Notes: generated by a model from the sequence alone, not told the origin. Shown: positions 12,619 through 24,437, counted from the stretch's first letter. The stretch is DNA of 64,000 bases from Mesaphorura yosii (GCA_009869945.1 WIXG01000064.1:211418-275417); one strand, 5' to 3'. Numbers and translations: made by a program.

Positions 12619-15600
12619 ATGGGCACCGCTGACAATGACTTTGATGCGCTGAGTGTGACGGACAGTGGTGTATTCAGTGACAATGACGCTTGCAGCTCCG
12701 GTCGCAGTTCACCAGTTTCATCATGCAAGGAAGGCGTTGGAAACGATCGTGATCGATTCGCTATTCTGGCCTTTGATCAAGTGAAACGAGTTGACACGGT
12801 TCTGAATGAAAGCATTTCTCTGGAAGGCCGTGGAAACTTCCCTGCGCTGGAGTTGAAACTGAAAGATCTTTTAAGTGCTGTTAAAGAAAGACTTGTCAAA
12901 GAAGGACTCAAGGTAGGGCGACCTCATTTCGATGACTTTATTTGATGAGAGTTCTTGACAATGAATTTGGTCTCACGTTCTCATAGATTCGTGATATTCG
13001 ACTGAATGGAGGTGCGGCAAGGTAACTTATTTTTTTAGTAACTTAGAACATATAACAGGTAATTGTACGTGAACATTAATGTTTAAATTTTTAAAGTGAT
13101 TTTGCACATAAACAATCAAAAACTGGCTGCATATTCACAAAGCCAGAAACAATCGTTTCGTTTTTTTTAGTGTGACCAGTGTGACGTGTGAGCAGAACAG
13201 TAAAATTTTTGAATTTTTATCTTAACAGTTACGCACTGATGGAAGAACCACTGGACTCATGCCTTTCATGTGGTTACCAGAACTTTACTGCTAATAACGC
13301 TATTTCTGTTAGTCGTAAGAATAGTAATAGTACTGACGATGGACTCATCTGTTCCTGTCATATAAGCAACTATGACCCGATTCTTCCTATCATCGCGACA
13401 GCATCTTCAACTGATTCTTCTCTAAGTCACTCCACGTCATCTTCAACTTCTCAAGATTCCGCCAGCAGCACTTCCAACTGCTGTTGCAAATCCTGCTTCT
13501 CGTACAATGATATTGATCTGATTTTTGGAATGGAACTTAACGGTAAGCACTGCGTTTAATTTATTCAAGCTTCAATACTACTTCAAACGGAAACAAGTGG
13601 GAGTAGTTTGCACTTTAGTTAGTAACTAACTAGAAGAATGAGTAAAGAACTAAGATTTTATTTACTCTACTTTCTACAGCAAAGCATTTTGACCGCGTCA
13701 AGACAGCTGTCCTCGACGCTCTTCTTGATCTCCTCCCACCACAAGTAAGTCACGCCACTAATGAGAATTGCTGTTCATGTACACATGGGCCAATTATGTA
13801 AATATCGTACATGAGCTTTTCTGTCTTTAACAGGTGAGTCGCAAGCGCATGTCTCCTTGTGCATTGAAGGAAGCGTATGTTTCCAAAATGGTCAAAGTGT
13901 GTGACGGTGATCGTTGGTCACTCATTGCTTTGGGCAATGGTCAGCCACTCAGCTATTCAATGGCTTCAACACCATCCACCATTGGAAGTTCATCCATCAA
14001 TGGCAAAAGTCGCAGTTGCTCCGTTGAACTGAAATTCGTTGACCACATGCGCCGGCAGTATGAATTTTCTGTGGACTCGTTCCAAATTGTACTGGACTCC
14101 TTATTGCTCTTCTACAAATGTGCCACTGTTCCTATGTCGAGACGGTAGGATTTCTAGTGCGAATTGTGCCCAGATATTGAACGAGATTTTATAATGAGGT
14201 CATCCATGAATTTTCTGTAGATTTTATCCGACGGTTGTTGGTGAATCAGTGTATGGAGACTTTAACGAAGCTCTCTACCATCTGCACAATTCACAAATGG
14301 CCACCAGACATCCAGAGGTAAGGTATTAATTAAATCTGAGGGGAAACTTCGAAAACTGATGAGGACTCACCTCTTTCTGTTAATTGTCCACAGGAAATTC
14401 GTGGTGGCGGATTGCTTAAATATTGCAGCCTGATTGTCAGAGGGTATCGGCCAGCCGATGTGCATTCCATCGTTCCACTCCAGAGATACATGTGCTCCCG
14501 CTTCTTCATCGATTTTCCAGAGGTAAGATTGTGCAAATTGGCAATCATGTGAAGGGCAAGTAGTGAAAGATGCGTGTAGAATTTGGCGGACTGACAAATC
14601 TTAATGGTCAATAATGGACTCGTAATCATAGCTTCAGCGTAAAATGCATCATGTAGTCAGGATTATAAAATACGTACAATTTTCATTTTCTTTCGAAGAT
14701 AACGCAGAGAGAATTCGTACAACTTGTTTGACATGTATTGAGGTCGCAACGTTCTTTTACTCTGCTTAAGTTCATTAGCTTTAATCGGACAGAAGACAGA
14801 CCATTTGTTGTCGTATTATAACAATGTACGTTAATTGCTGCTTGTCGCGTTCTTAAACACTTTTATTACTGAGTTTGTGCATTAGCATTCAGATTCGTAA
14901 TTCAGACATTCAAAATTCAGAAAAAGTTGTAACAGTCGAGTTTATGCACGTCGAATTCGAAGGCAGATTTACCACTTTTTATGAATGATTATTTTACTCT
15001 GTGCGAAGAAGTGCAAAATGCGAATCGTGAAAGATGAAGTCTGCAAGTCTGTACGTTTCGTAGAAACGGCAAAGGGGCTTTTCTCTTTGAGTTTTTTGTG
15101 TTGTGTTAATGTTTTGATGCGAAGTGAGAGTGATGAACCTAAACCATCTTGCGGTGAGATTTATGCGTGAAAGAATAGTTTGTATTTAAATCCAATGAGC
15201 AGACTCCCTAACCACACTCATTCTTATTTTCTCTTTTTCGCTTGCTTTCAGGTGGATCAACAAGAACTGAAATTAAGAACTTATTTGGCGAACCACATGT
15301 CAGGGGCATCAAGTCATCTTCGGTACGCGTTTCTTGTTACGCTTCACAGCGTTGTGGACTCTTCAACCGTTTGTCTTATGGGACACGAGCGCCGACTAAC
15401 ACTCAACCTTATTCAAAGACTTGCGTATCAACTTTATGCTAATGAGTAAGTTCACGTTAGTTATTTCACCAATTTGTCTGTGCGTGAGTTGTGCACATCC
15501 CAAAACATGTTACAATTATAAAATGGAAAAAGTTGGACAGATTATCCAACTTTCAACTATTATGATTAAAGATGCAAATTGCTTGTCTCTCTTTTAGTTA

Positions 15601-16315
15601 TGGAAGCCTCGGTGGAAACATCGTCTATTCAACCTATTACATGCCACCTCTGAATGCCAATTCCACATCGTCTCAACAACATGGCACCGTGTCGATAACT
15701 TCTGCCGCCGCTTGTGGCACAACTCTTAATATTGGCGGACCATCCGGAGGTGGATTTACTTGCGGCCTAGATTCTCACAATCAACAGACAATCTTCTACT
15801 CCCACTACACACAACCGGCTGCAGCTGGGCACCAGGGTCAGGTTTATGGGAATGGCTACTGCAATGTCAACCAGTGCAGTGGCAATAATAGCAACTATCA
15901 AAACCGTAATGGAAACAGCCGAAACCAATATTACAACAATAACAACAACCGGCAAACAAACTTCAACAACCAGCGCAGCACTCCTCATTACAATAACGCC
16001 TCCAAACTGGCCTCCGCGACCACGCAAACCCCTCCTGCATCACAAACCAAATTGAGCACCAGGTCGCCGAGTACCAACGCGGCAAAGGAGCCAGAACCAT
16101 CGGCAAAAGTGATTTCCACTCCAACAATTGTGATCGCACCGCCACCATTTCCATCCGCCAGTGATATTTCTGACTCTATTCCTGATATTTCGGTTACAAC
16201 CTCCGCCACCCCAGGTTCGTCCTCTGAAGAAACGACGTCGTGTTCGACCGCGACGGGGACGATCACTTCGCCTTCAACCCCAGCTCTAGCAATCATGGCT
16301 AGTCCTTTCGCGTAG
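12619..16315 (+). CDS. TENT5: TENT5 (FAM46) non-canonical poly(A) polymerase
   Basis: Nine coding exons join in phase: 12619-12912, 12987-13021, 13229-13542, 13680-13744, 13834-14144, 14221-14317, 14394-14522, 15252-15445, 15598-16315, giving about 718 aa (human TENT5 proteins are roughly 390-440). FAM46/TENT5 proteins are nucleotidyltransferases that lengthen poly(A) tails of selected mRNAs. Family signatures seen: [13 protein letters not shown] (res ~47-59), [22 protein letters not shown] (res 99-110, the G-G helical motif), YNDIDLIF with catalytic Asp204/Asp206, [34 protein letters not shown] with the third acidic residue Asp317, [32 protein letters not shown] and [17 protein letters not shown] 12619 lies just after a good acceptor (TTTCCAG, 12604-12610). 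An in-frame ATG at 12529 would add 30 residues but would have to read through that acceptor. Oddities: an ~80-residue insertion before the DxD motif and a low-complexity C-terminal tail. Confidence 0.95.
13229..13542 (+). CDS. TENT5: TENT5 exon 3: Ser/Cys-rich insertion and DxD motif
   Basis: The acceptor CTTAACAG completes Ser110 (AG|T) of the NGGAAS motif, and the exon ends one base into the Ala215 codon before GTAAGC. Between Ser110 and Tyr202 of YNDIDLIF there are 91 residues, where human TENT5 has about 10. The extra part holds several Cys pairs (CLSCG, CSCH, CCCKSC) and a long Ser/Thr run. It is one uninterrupted exon with phase-correct ends, so the insertion is encoded and is not a retained intron that breaks the frame. 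Confidence 0.85.
15598..16315 (+). CDS. TENT5: TENT5 last exon: low-complexity C-terminal tail
   Basis: The acceptor CTTTTAG completes Asp480 (GA|T). The first residues ([17 protein letters not shown]) fit the usual TENT5 C-terminal region. The next ~220 residues are rich in Asn, Gln, Ser, Thr and Pro with no recognisable domain and end at TAG 16313-16315. Vertebrate TENT5 proteins end soon after the conserved part, so the tail is lineage-specific and probably disordered. Confidence 0.9.
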
Positions 16316-17296
16316 AGAGTATTTTTCGTTAATAAGTTCTTAGTTTCGCATCACCGGCGAAAGGAGAGCACAGAGTTCCAGCGTGCGACTTATATACAAA
16401 TATATTCCATATTCAGTGAATTAAGTTCTTATAAATTCAGATTTTCGGTTAAAAATTTACGAACTTATGCACCCTAGACAAGGTATCCGATGACGGGATT
16501 TTTTTCCTCGTCTTTGGACTAAATTATCAATCATGTGTTAGGCGTACTAAAAAGTAGTATTAGAACGTATAAGATAATTTTACTTCCAATTCTTTAACTT
16601 AATACTACTATGATACTAATGATGTATTACTGACGAGGGGTAAGATTGCAGAGACACGAAGATAATATTTCGTTGGATTTTATCGTTGAAAGGGCAGGGC
16701 CGGATCGCAGTGTGCAGTCTCAGAGATCGGGAGGGAACGAATCAGGATTGACAAGACTTCCTACATCTTCAAAAGGCATAAAAATATGCAAACTTTTTAC
16801 AAATACACAAAAAAATCTCTAAAACTTATATCAAAACTAAAATATTGATGTTTAGCCATTATAGCTATATCCGCCTGCGATGTGACGTTAACTTTAGGGC
16901 CATAATATTAAGCTAGATTTACATATTCGTACATCGTGTAACATATGCGAGTAAAAGATAGAAATTCAGAAAAAGTACATTATTTAGGCAGAGCATAATA
17001 GTTAATAATATTTGCGTCTTATTATTTTAGTTCTTTTAAGTACGTTGTCTTCTTGCCGCTGTGCTTGAGTCTGACAGTACGGATTATTAATTATTAGTGA
17101 GTTTTAACAATGATCTTGTGTGAACCATTGGAACATGTCTTCATCAATTCGAAATATATTTTCGGGCGTTTGTCGCCACTCGCCGCTACACGTTACTATT
17201 ATTATGCTTTCGTAATACTATAGGAGTATATTTGAGATTGGAATCACATTCTGGTTGTTCAAGTTGCATTCTCACTCGACTCGTATGCTTAACAGT

Positions 17297-17302
17297 AATA
17301 AA
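17297..17302 (+). terminator. Candidate poly(A) signal AATAAA for TENT5
   Basis: First canonical AATAAA noticed downstream of the TENT5 stop, about 980 bp after it. Another lies at 17835-17840. The assignment rests on position only. Confidence 0.3.
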
Positions 17303-17991
17303 TGCAATCATTCAATACAAGAAGTACAAATCTCAGTGAGCAAATCAGGTACATCAAATTTTACTCTAGGATGGTTGCAATTAAGTGATTATTGTGATTT
17401 CAATTTGAGATTCATTGTGATTTTAAACTTTCTCATTAAGTATCATGCCATCGAAGATTTATGCATCGTGTCTGTGTTAAATTTCGCGCAGCCAAATTGT
17501 TCGGTTAATTTAATAGTCAAAATCCAAAATGTTCTAATTTGGAATCCAATTCATAATTTTATCAGGCATCGAGTCAGTTTCAACTTCCATTATTAGAGTA
17601 GCCAGCCACCACGCTTCTTCGTTTTCTATCTAATCAAATATGGTCACCTCTTCCAATTAGTTCTATGGGTTTTAGTCCAATTAGTGCTAAACACTTTTAC
17701 AGACGTGAACAATAATCCTTTCGTGTATTTGCCAAATTTTTCAATTTACATTCTTAGCATTTACTTCTGCAATGTAATTCCAAGCAATGTTATGCAATCG
17801 AATATCATGAACCAATTCATTGAGTGCGAACTTGAATAAACATACATGATATACCAGTTCAACACGACTGGAGTCTTCTGCCTTTGATTCGCGCATTGCA
17901 TTGCATCATACCGGTGAAAATGGAAATGAAATTCTGAAATGAATAATTGAGCAGCTTCGGCTTTAAACTTTCATGAAGTTCAACAGGACGA

Positions 17992-17997
17992 TTTATT
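17992..17997 (-). terminator. Candidate poly(A) signal for the TAB gene
   Basis: TTTATT on the plus strand reads AATAAA on the minus strand, about 630 bp beyond the last identified TAB exon. The assignment rests on position only. Confidence 0.25.
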
Positions 17998-18629
17998 CTT
18001 TGTACGAAATTAATAATCAAATGATCAACAAGACCGAGTTGAACTTAAAGTCGGCGTTACGTCACGAACATTTTGAGTTGTCAAATATAAATGTCATTAG
18101 AATCTGGAGACATTGCATGGACAGACAGGCTCTTTCACACCACACCAGTCTTACAGACGAGGAAATCCGGGCGAAACTGCAACAGAAAATTAGTAGATCA
18201 TGTCATCATCAATTATCAAGAACGGCCAGGAAAAATATTCAACTCCACTTCAACACTTAATTTCTATTCATAGTATTCAACCATGGTCACTAACCAAACC
18301 CTATCGCTTAAAACTTTCAGCGTCACATCAGCCTACTCGGATTTAATGTGTCACACGAAAAACTTTCACACTATACACTCTATTACCATAAATTGTTGCT
18401 TTGTAATTTTACTCTGGGCTAACTGGAATACAGGCAGCAACATTTTCCCCATTGTTTCCACATTTTCCTTCATTTTGGCTGCTAGTGCCTAACAACTCTG
18501 ATTCTTATATTTGGTTCGCGATCTGAAACGATTGATTCATGTTTGTAATTTTCACTCTTTTTACTCAGACAAACTAGTAGTCCTCACATAAGTAAGATTG
18601 GAAATTGAAATAATAGACAAAGAACTTAC

Positions 18630-18717
18630 TTGATGGTGAAGGTATGACTCGAATCATGTCGCACTGCTCACATTGGGTCAGTTGAGGATGATTTTGGAAT
18701 GTGCACACGGTGCAGCA
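18630..18717 (-). CDS. Tab2: TAB NZF zinc-finger exon
   Basis: After acceptor GCAATTTAG the exon reads CCTVCTFQNHPQLTQCEQCD. The four zinc ligands (Cys at C-x2-C and C-x2-C spacing) are present. So are the Thr-Phe pair, the His of NHP and the Gln of CEQC, which in TAB2 contact the two ubiquitins of a K63 linkage. Lys63-ubiquitin binding is therefore expected to be kept. Confidence 0.9.
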
Positions 18718-21428
18718 CTAAATTGCAAAGTGTACGGTTTCGTTAAGATATAATCTTTAGCGAAAAGAGCTAAACAGTGTGTATCATTACCCATTCTCCA
18801 GTTGGCGAGTCGATCTTCGGAATTGGGAGGTAGCGAGGTGGAGGGGGTCGTGGAGGTGCTCCAGCATTCATACGAGAGCCTGTTGGACGTCTTCCACTGA
18901 CTGCCGGCTTTCGGGGAAGAGAATTTGAGAATAAGGCATTTGCGTCTTGGCCAGGATTAATGTCACGATAAAATTCCGGGTTCAATTCGCCCAAAGGAAC
19001 TGCAAGGTTATAAATTAACGATATTATAAAAACTATAGGAATATAAGCCCTAGCCGTTCGAGCGATAAACTTGACCCTTACCTGTACCATTATCGTAAAG
19101 ATCAACTTCACGAGCCATCAAATCACATTCAATCCTTAATCTTTGGTTTTCGTCTTTCAGTCTTTCCAGCTAGAAATTTAAAAGAAATTCATAATTTAAG
19201 GTTCATTTAACCGTGTTTCACACGCTAAATCTGATTATATGATCATTCTGATGCAAGGGCAAAACCCATTTTGATCGCGTCTCCGATGTTAATGTCGTGA
19301 AGGAAATAAATCTGTCGAGCATGCAGGCGCACACACTCCCTTTGACGTCATATAAAATTCGTTTTTGGAATTGGCTCAAAAACCGACGTGCACACATTTG
19401 TCACTCGTCGCAACACACTAGATTACATTACATTATTGCCTGTAGAGAAGAGGACATGATTCGCGTTCAACTGTATCTAAAGAATTTATGCATTGGTCGT
19501 AAAATGTTGTAACACGTTCAAGAAATTCTTTGCACTTCAAATGCACTAAATTTTATTGCGCTTTAATGAAGGTCTGATGGAAAATGGAATGGCATTCACA
19601 CCACAGCGTTCTTTTGCCCGTCATTCATTATTGAATACTTTTACACTCTTCTAATTTTAAGCGATTCGTTAAGTCTATGCTCGGTTCATGTCATTAGACG
19701 TAAGGACCGAGATTAAATAAAGGTATTTATTATTATTATTTATTATTCATTATTGGATCAGCACAGGCAACAATGAAAGATATTGAGACAGGCGCTCTTT
19801 CCACAGTGCACTGATATTGAATGTTAATATAGAAAAGACCAAAAGACGTCATCACGAGCTGCTTATACGTCTTAATGAAATATTAAGCCCGATAAATTTT
19901 TTGCTACTCGGGAATGAAAAACATTCTAAAGATATTTCAGATGTCTTTTTGCGTTGAATAAGGTCCTGATATTTAAAAATAGTTCGCAGCGAATTTTAAC
20001 TCATGTGTTTTGCATTTGTTGGGTCTGCTCTCTGATCCGTGCCTCATTTGCGTCGAGAAAAGAATTTCTTTTCTTTATGAATGCCTCAAAATGTAACCAC
20101 GCTTGCCATGCTACGGTTGAACACTTCATAACCTATTGCACACTTGTGAAAGGCAATTACTGAATACTTTAGCGTTGTTGCCGCGTTTTACATTTAAGTG
20201 CCCATGTTAATGGAACATTGTTTGACTATGCAACTTACGTTTGGATACGAATGAAGTTTTGACCTTAAAAGCCCAATCTCAGCCCTTAACTTATCCACAC
20301 GGCTTTGTTCGCCCAAAAATGCCCGCATTAATTTTTCCTTCCGCTCTAGTTGCGCTGCAATCAAATCTGCAACAAAATAATCAACAATTGAGCTAACATG
20401 GAAGGTTTTATTATCATCGAACGTCATTCATTACCTTTCGTCATTTGTTCGTCCGAACTCGTCCTTCTTCTGGAAGCGGAGATCGTCGTGCCTCCATTTG
20501 GACCAATCTGGATTTGCAATTGAGATCTGTAACCATCGGGCGATTTACACGATGTAGAATATGTTAACGATTTGGTATTGCTACCGTGCGCTTTATTGCT
20601 TTGTTTATGAGGGTTTAGGGAAGAGTGGCCTGGAATTGGAAGGAAATTGGGACGCGTGGGGTGGGTTCTTAAGGGGCGGGTTGGAACGTTATCGTTGGCA
20701 CCAGGAAAACTGGGGGCAGTTGATGAAGATGGAGAGTGCAGAGTCACATTAACAGAAACTCGGCCATTGGTATTTGTTATCGTTGCCCAATTGTCAGTAT
20801 TTTTCTGAGCATTTGCATTTGCACTGCATCCACCGCCGAGTTCCAGCACTGGATTTCCTCCCAGGCTAACTGAATATCTTTTGGGCACAGTGTAGTGAGG
20901 ATTTCGACTCACGTTCGATGAGACTGGTTCTAACGAAAAGGTAGCTCTGCGTCGATTGTACGCTGGATTGTTGCCAGTTCGATTGCGAGTACTGCTCAAC
21001 GTCGGAAATTGTGCTGGTGGCAGCACCGCACAATTTTGCGGATTCTGTTTGTTCGTATTGGTTTTTGCGCGTGCACTGGAATTGAATATAGGAGGTGAAT
21101 TGTCTACTTGCATAGCGCTATCGTCACTGCTACTTTCATTTTCTTTCTCATCTTCCTCGATACTTTCTTCGCGTCTCATTCGATGTATGATTTCGCGTTT
21201 CCTGATCTCACTCAAGTTTAGATGCTTGAACGTGGTCACTTTATAGTAACGAGTTTTCATTTCAGTTCCTCGACTGTTTGGATTTGGAGTGCTCGCTTGA
21301 GCCAATTTATTAGCGTCTATTTTTGCAATCCCTGTCACGGCGTTCTTGAGCCTGTCCTCTTCATCCGTCTCATCACTGGATTGTTGCTCAATTGAGTTGG
21401 AAGAACTTAAAGCGTTCTTGCAGGCCAT
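18630..21428 (-). CDS. Tab2: TAB2/TAB3-like TAK1-binding adaptor (C-terminus unresolved)
   Basis: Minus-strand exons 21428-20435, 20366-20239, 19169-19082, 18999-18791 and 18717-18630 join in phase (at least 502 aa). TAB2/3 proteins bind K63-linked ubiquitin through an NZF zinc finger and activate the kinase TAK1. Seen: a long Ser/Asn-rich N-terminal part with an acidic patch (EESIEEDEKENESSSDD); a coiled coil from LERKEKLMRAFLGEQSRV through LKDENQRLRIECDLMAREVD, which matches the TAB2 segment [20 protein letters not shown]; a Pro-rich stretch (PPRPPPPRYLPIP); and the NZF, GEW|CCTVCTFQNHPQLTQCEQCD, split by an intron right after Trp. The start is ATG 21428, because an in-frame TAA lies 16-18 bases upstream with no acceptor between. 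The last exon ends one base into a codon at AA|GTAAGT, so a short final exon is missing from the model. No CUE domain is visible in the N-terminal part. Confidence 0.9.
20435..21428 (-). CDS. Tab2: TAB first coding exon: disordered N-terminal region
   Basis: This exon encodes 331 codons, mostly Ser, Asn, Thr and Pro. It starts MACKNALSSSNS and ends SSDEQMTKG before GTAATG. Vertebrate TAB2/3 begin with a CUE domain of about 45 residues; I find no equivalent here. One more ordered-looking patch is YYKVTTFKHLNLSEIRKREI, which I do not recognise. Confidence 0.8.
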
Positions 21429-21743
21429 TTTTGGAATTTCAGTTTATCAAAACCAGATAATATGTGACTATACCCACTGGTTAGTAATATAACAGCCGGA
21501 TTCAGACTTGTCTGCGTTGCAAGTTGAGCACTTTAAATGGTTGTGTCACGGGCACATAACAATTGTGGAGAGACTTTGCAGTTCCAACCAGTTACGAATT
21601 AGACCAATTATTCGCACAACGTACACATGCGACACACCGAGCATCAAGAAGTATTTCAAGGTGAAGCAAAGTATGAATGAGAAGATGAAATCTGAAGAGG
21701 AGTAAAAGTTTCTACTTAACGAAATTGAGATCTTTCACATTTT

Positions 21744-22076
21744 CTAATGTTCCACATTCTGCACGCGCACATTGCAGAGCGTAATCGTAATGGGTACATG
21801 GAATTCGGGATTCTTGGGACGAGGGGAAGGTGGAGAATGCACACGTTCCATTTCACTCTCCTAAAAATATGTGCGGGTAGAAATAGACAAATCTAACCTG
21901 ATCTCATCCTGCTGACTGCTTGAAGCTGCTGCTGCAGGAGTAGCATTATCAGAATTTGGTGTGGTAGGATTCGTATTTTGGCTACCACCTTCATCCTCCT
22001 CATTTTTCTCACTCGGATTGGCACTTGTTTTTGGTTTTGGATCCAAGCCCGATTCGGAGCTTCCCATCATCACCAT
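21744..22076 (-). CDS. Putative small acidic protein, unknown function (two exons)
   Basis: A minus-strand frame starts at ATG 22076 (MVMMGSSES) or ATG 22067 (MGSSES) and encodes a low-complexity acidic segment (KNEEDEGGSQN, then Ala/Ser-rich) up to a donor at 21897 (ATCAG|GTTAGA). A phase-matched acceptor at 21856 would continue as EMERVHSPPSPRPKNPEF and HVPITITLCNVRV to a TAG at 21744, giving about 93 aa from MGSSES. That intron would be only 42 bp, shorter than any other here, so the join is doubtful. MGSSES would suit N-myristoylation. I recognise no family. It could instead be a 5' untranslated part of the TAB gene, since it lies just upstream on the same strand. Confidence 0.3.
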
Positions 22077-22129
22077 AATAAAGTACCAATTCACTTGGGT
22101 AAATGCGAATGTTAATGGCACAATGTAAG

Positions 22130-24062
22130 ATGTAGAATAATCGGTTGCACTTGACTTTATTCTATTTCATAGGAAAATTATAGGTAATGAGCTCGGAGAA
22201 GTCGGAGGTTGACAAGATCACGACCGCAGACGACCATACGGTAGAGCTCTATGGTGTATCTGATCTATTCTGAGTTCTGACGATGACTTCACGGGAAACG
22301 GAAAGTTCATCTACAGTGATCGAATTTGCGAGTTAAAAATGTAAAATCCGTTATCTATTTCGGTAATCAGATTTCGCGTAGGTGACCCTTTGACCAGAAC
22401 TCTAATAGATTGCCCGCCCAGAACTGAGAGCGACAAAACTCCCTTCCCGTAGAGCCTGATTCACACAACTCTGTATTTTGATGAAATGAGTTTTGAATCA
22501 GTGGCGCTCGTGCACGAGGAATTGGTTTCTCAGAATTGTAGAAAGCCAATGCGTTCTGCGAACAACATCAATGAGATAATCGTTTACGATTTATAAACAA
22601 ACTGCACGGGCAGCGCACATGAATTCTAGCAGGAGATCTTAACTTGGACCTCTGGATCCTTACCACTGCTCTAATTGGTACCCTACATTATAATGGCGCT
22701 TTTGACATAGGTTTTTGCAGTTCAAAGAAACTGAAATTAGCAATTCCAGGTATTGAGGTTCCTTAACGTTGTGTGTAATGAACGGCTTTGTTGTTCTTAC
22801 CCAGACGTGGAGAAATCCGATTTGGAGCCTAATAAATTATAAATTAAACGCAGTAATCAGTAATGTTGATTGAGATGTCGCGACGAACTAATGGCACAGT
22901 ACAAAACTTCGGCAGATGCGAGATGGCATATCCATTTTATGGTCTCCACTCAAATGATTGAATGCTTGACAGGAGGCACAGTACTTTTTGGCACTTGTAC
23001 ACAATTAATGCCATGACCAGTCTAATTCATGGCTTGATCAGATAGCCGTGTCCAACAATGGATTGACTCAAAACACCAACAAGCAGTACAAGAATAACAT
23101 GATGAGGGTACAACAACTCATCCTAGCGATCTGTCCATCATCTGCATCTGATTGTAGACCGATCGCACAACAATGCAATGCAATGACAATGCATCTAGTT
23201 TTGACACCAACTGACAAGATGTAATGGCTTGATCGTTCAATTGGAAAAGAAAACTCCGGAAGCGAGCAAATGCATGCCCGAAAATAGTTGAGTAGTTGAC
23301 CATACCCTGGCACGTCCATACATCCATAACCACATAATTGTTCACGGACTAGTTCATCATTGAAATTGGCTCCACATTAAACTTTCTTTTATGAATTAAG
23401 ATGACAAGAAGAAAGTCTCAGAGAAGACCTACTTTTGCGACCTTAGAAAAGTTCTTGTATGCAACCAAGACGCAGGAGAGGCATCTTCAAGTATGCGATG
23501 AGTGAAACTTTCCAATGTTAACGTGCTAGAAAGGGTCACTCGAAGTTAATCTTTATGTTGTGAAGTTTAGCTTCATATGCGAGTGTAATCATTTGTATTT
23601 TATTGCATCATCTTCTTACAGTGTCGCAAAGTCAGTTTTTTTTCTTAGGTAAACCTGTGCTTTGTCCAGTTGTTTACCAGTTTTAACGAACTAAAGACTT
23701 CTGAGACCACAGCTACTACTACTTCTGACACCAGCTCAAAACTCAGTAGAGGGACCGCACATTCACTCAGCAAATGTATCTCTTCATCAGTTGTGTGTGA
23801 GATTTCTGCTATCCTTTAAACCAAACCACTACGCATTATCGCTGTGCGGTACGTAACGACTGCGGTATGATTCGCTAGACACGTGTAGTCAAGAATAATC
23901 CAATTGAAATTCAGAACCCGAAAATAAGTTGGTCAAATTGTTCGGTTCCGTCGGTGTTTTGGTGCTACACTTTTGACTCACTTTTTCACACACGCACAGA
24001 AAGCCCCGTTTCGAACAACTTAGTTTTAATTACCGCCTTGGAGGACCTTATTTGATTCTTTC
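22130..24062. other. Intergenic region between divergent genes
   Basis: No coding exon recognised. It separates minus-strand transcription (TAB side) from plus-strand sestrin, so promoters for both directions are expected here, but I could not place a clear core promoter element. Confidence 0.5.
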
Positions 24063-24152
24063 GTGCAAAGCACCTGGCTTCGGTTCATTTTGGAGTTCTG
24101 GTGCAAGTTCGACACACTCACTCCGAATCCAAAAGCGTCACTGCGTGAGACC

Positions 24153-24437
24153 ATGGAAAAGCTGTACCAGTTGTCACAACCAGCGGAACTCCGCACCGAC
24201 AACAGTTCACTGTCTTATCAATCGCCCTCGACGGCGCGAGGGGGTAATGGCGGGCAGGGTCAACAAGATCAACATTACAGTCCGTTGCACTTGGACCTTA
24301 GCCGTGATGACATCATGGAATCGCTGTCAGCTGAAACCTGTCAACCACAGCATCTGGTCAACATACTCAGGCTTACAATTGATTGCCCATTTGCTGAAAT
24401 AAGACAACTGGCTACTTATTTCGTGGAGTCGTTGAAG
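24153..24437 (+). CDS. Sesn: Sestrin long-form exon 1: N-terminal helical module
   Basis: Encodes [14 protein letters not shown], then a Gly/Gln-rich spacer, then helical [15 protein letters not shown] and [20 protein letters not shown] up to VESLK|GTAATG. Human long SESN1 has the matching LLAHLLMLSKRCPFKDVRE. The frame stays open upstream to 24063 without another ATG, so the start at 24153 is the best choice. Confidence 0.85.

Larger units (their letters stand above)
16316..18629. other. Convergent 3' regions of TENT5 (+) and the TAB gene (-)
   Basis: No recognisable coding exon. The left part is the likely TENT5 3' untranslated region. A final TAB exon or its 3' untranslated region should lie at the right-hand end. 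A 95-codon open frame on the plus strand (17973-18260) resembles nothing I know and is treated as chance. Confidence 0.55.

Noticed and set aside
17973-18260. 95-codon plus-strand frame between TENT5 and TAB
   Set aside because: It lies where the TAB 3' region is expected on the other strand. No recognisable domain, and a second frame overlaps it.
21508-21705. 65-codon plus-strand frame upstream of the TAB start
   Set aside because: It starts only at a TTG, has no recognisable domain, and lies in the 5' region of minus-strand transcription.
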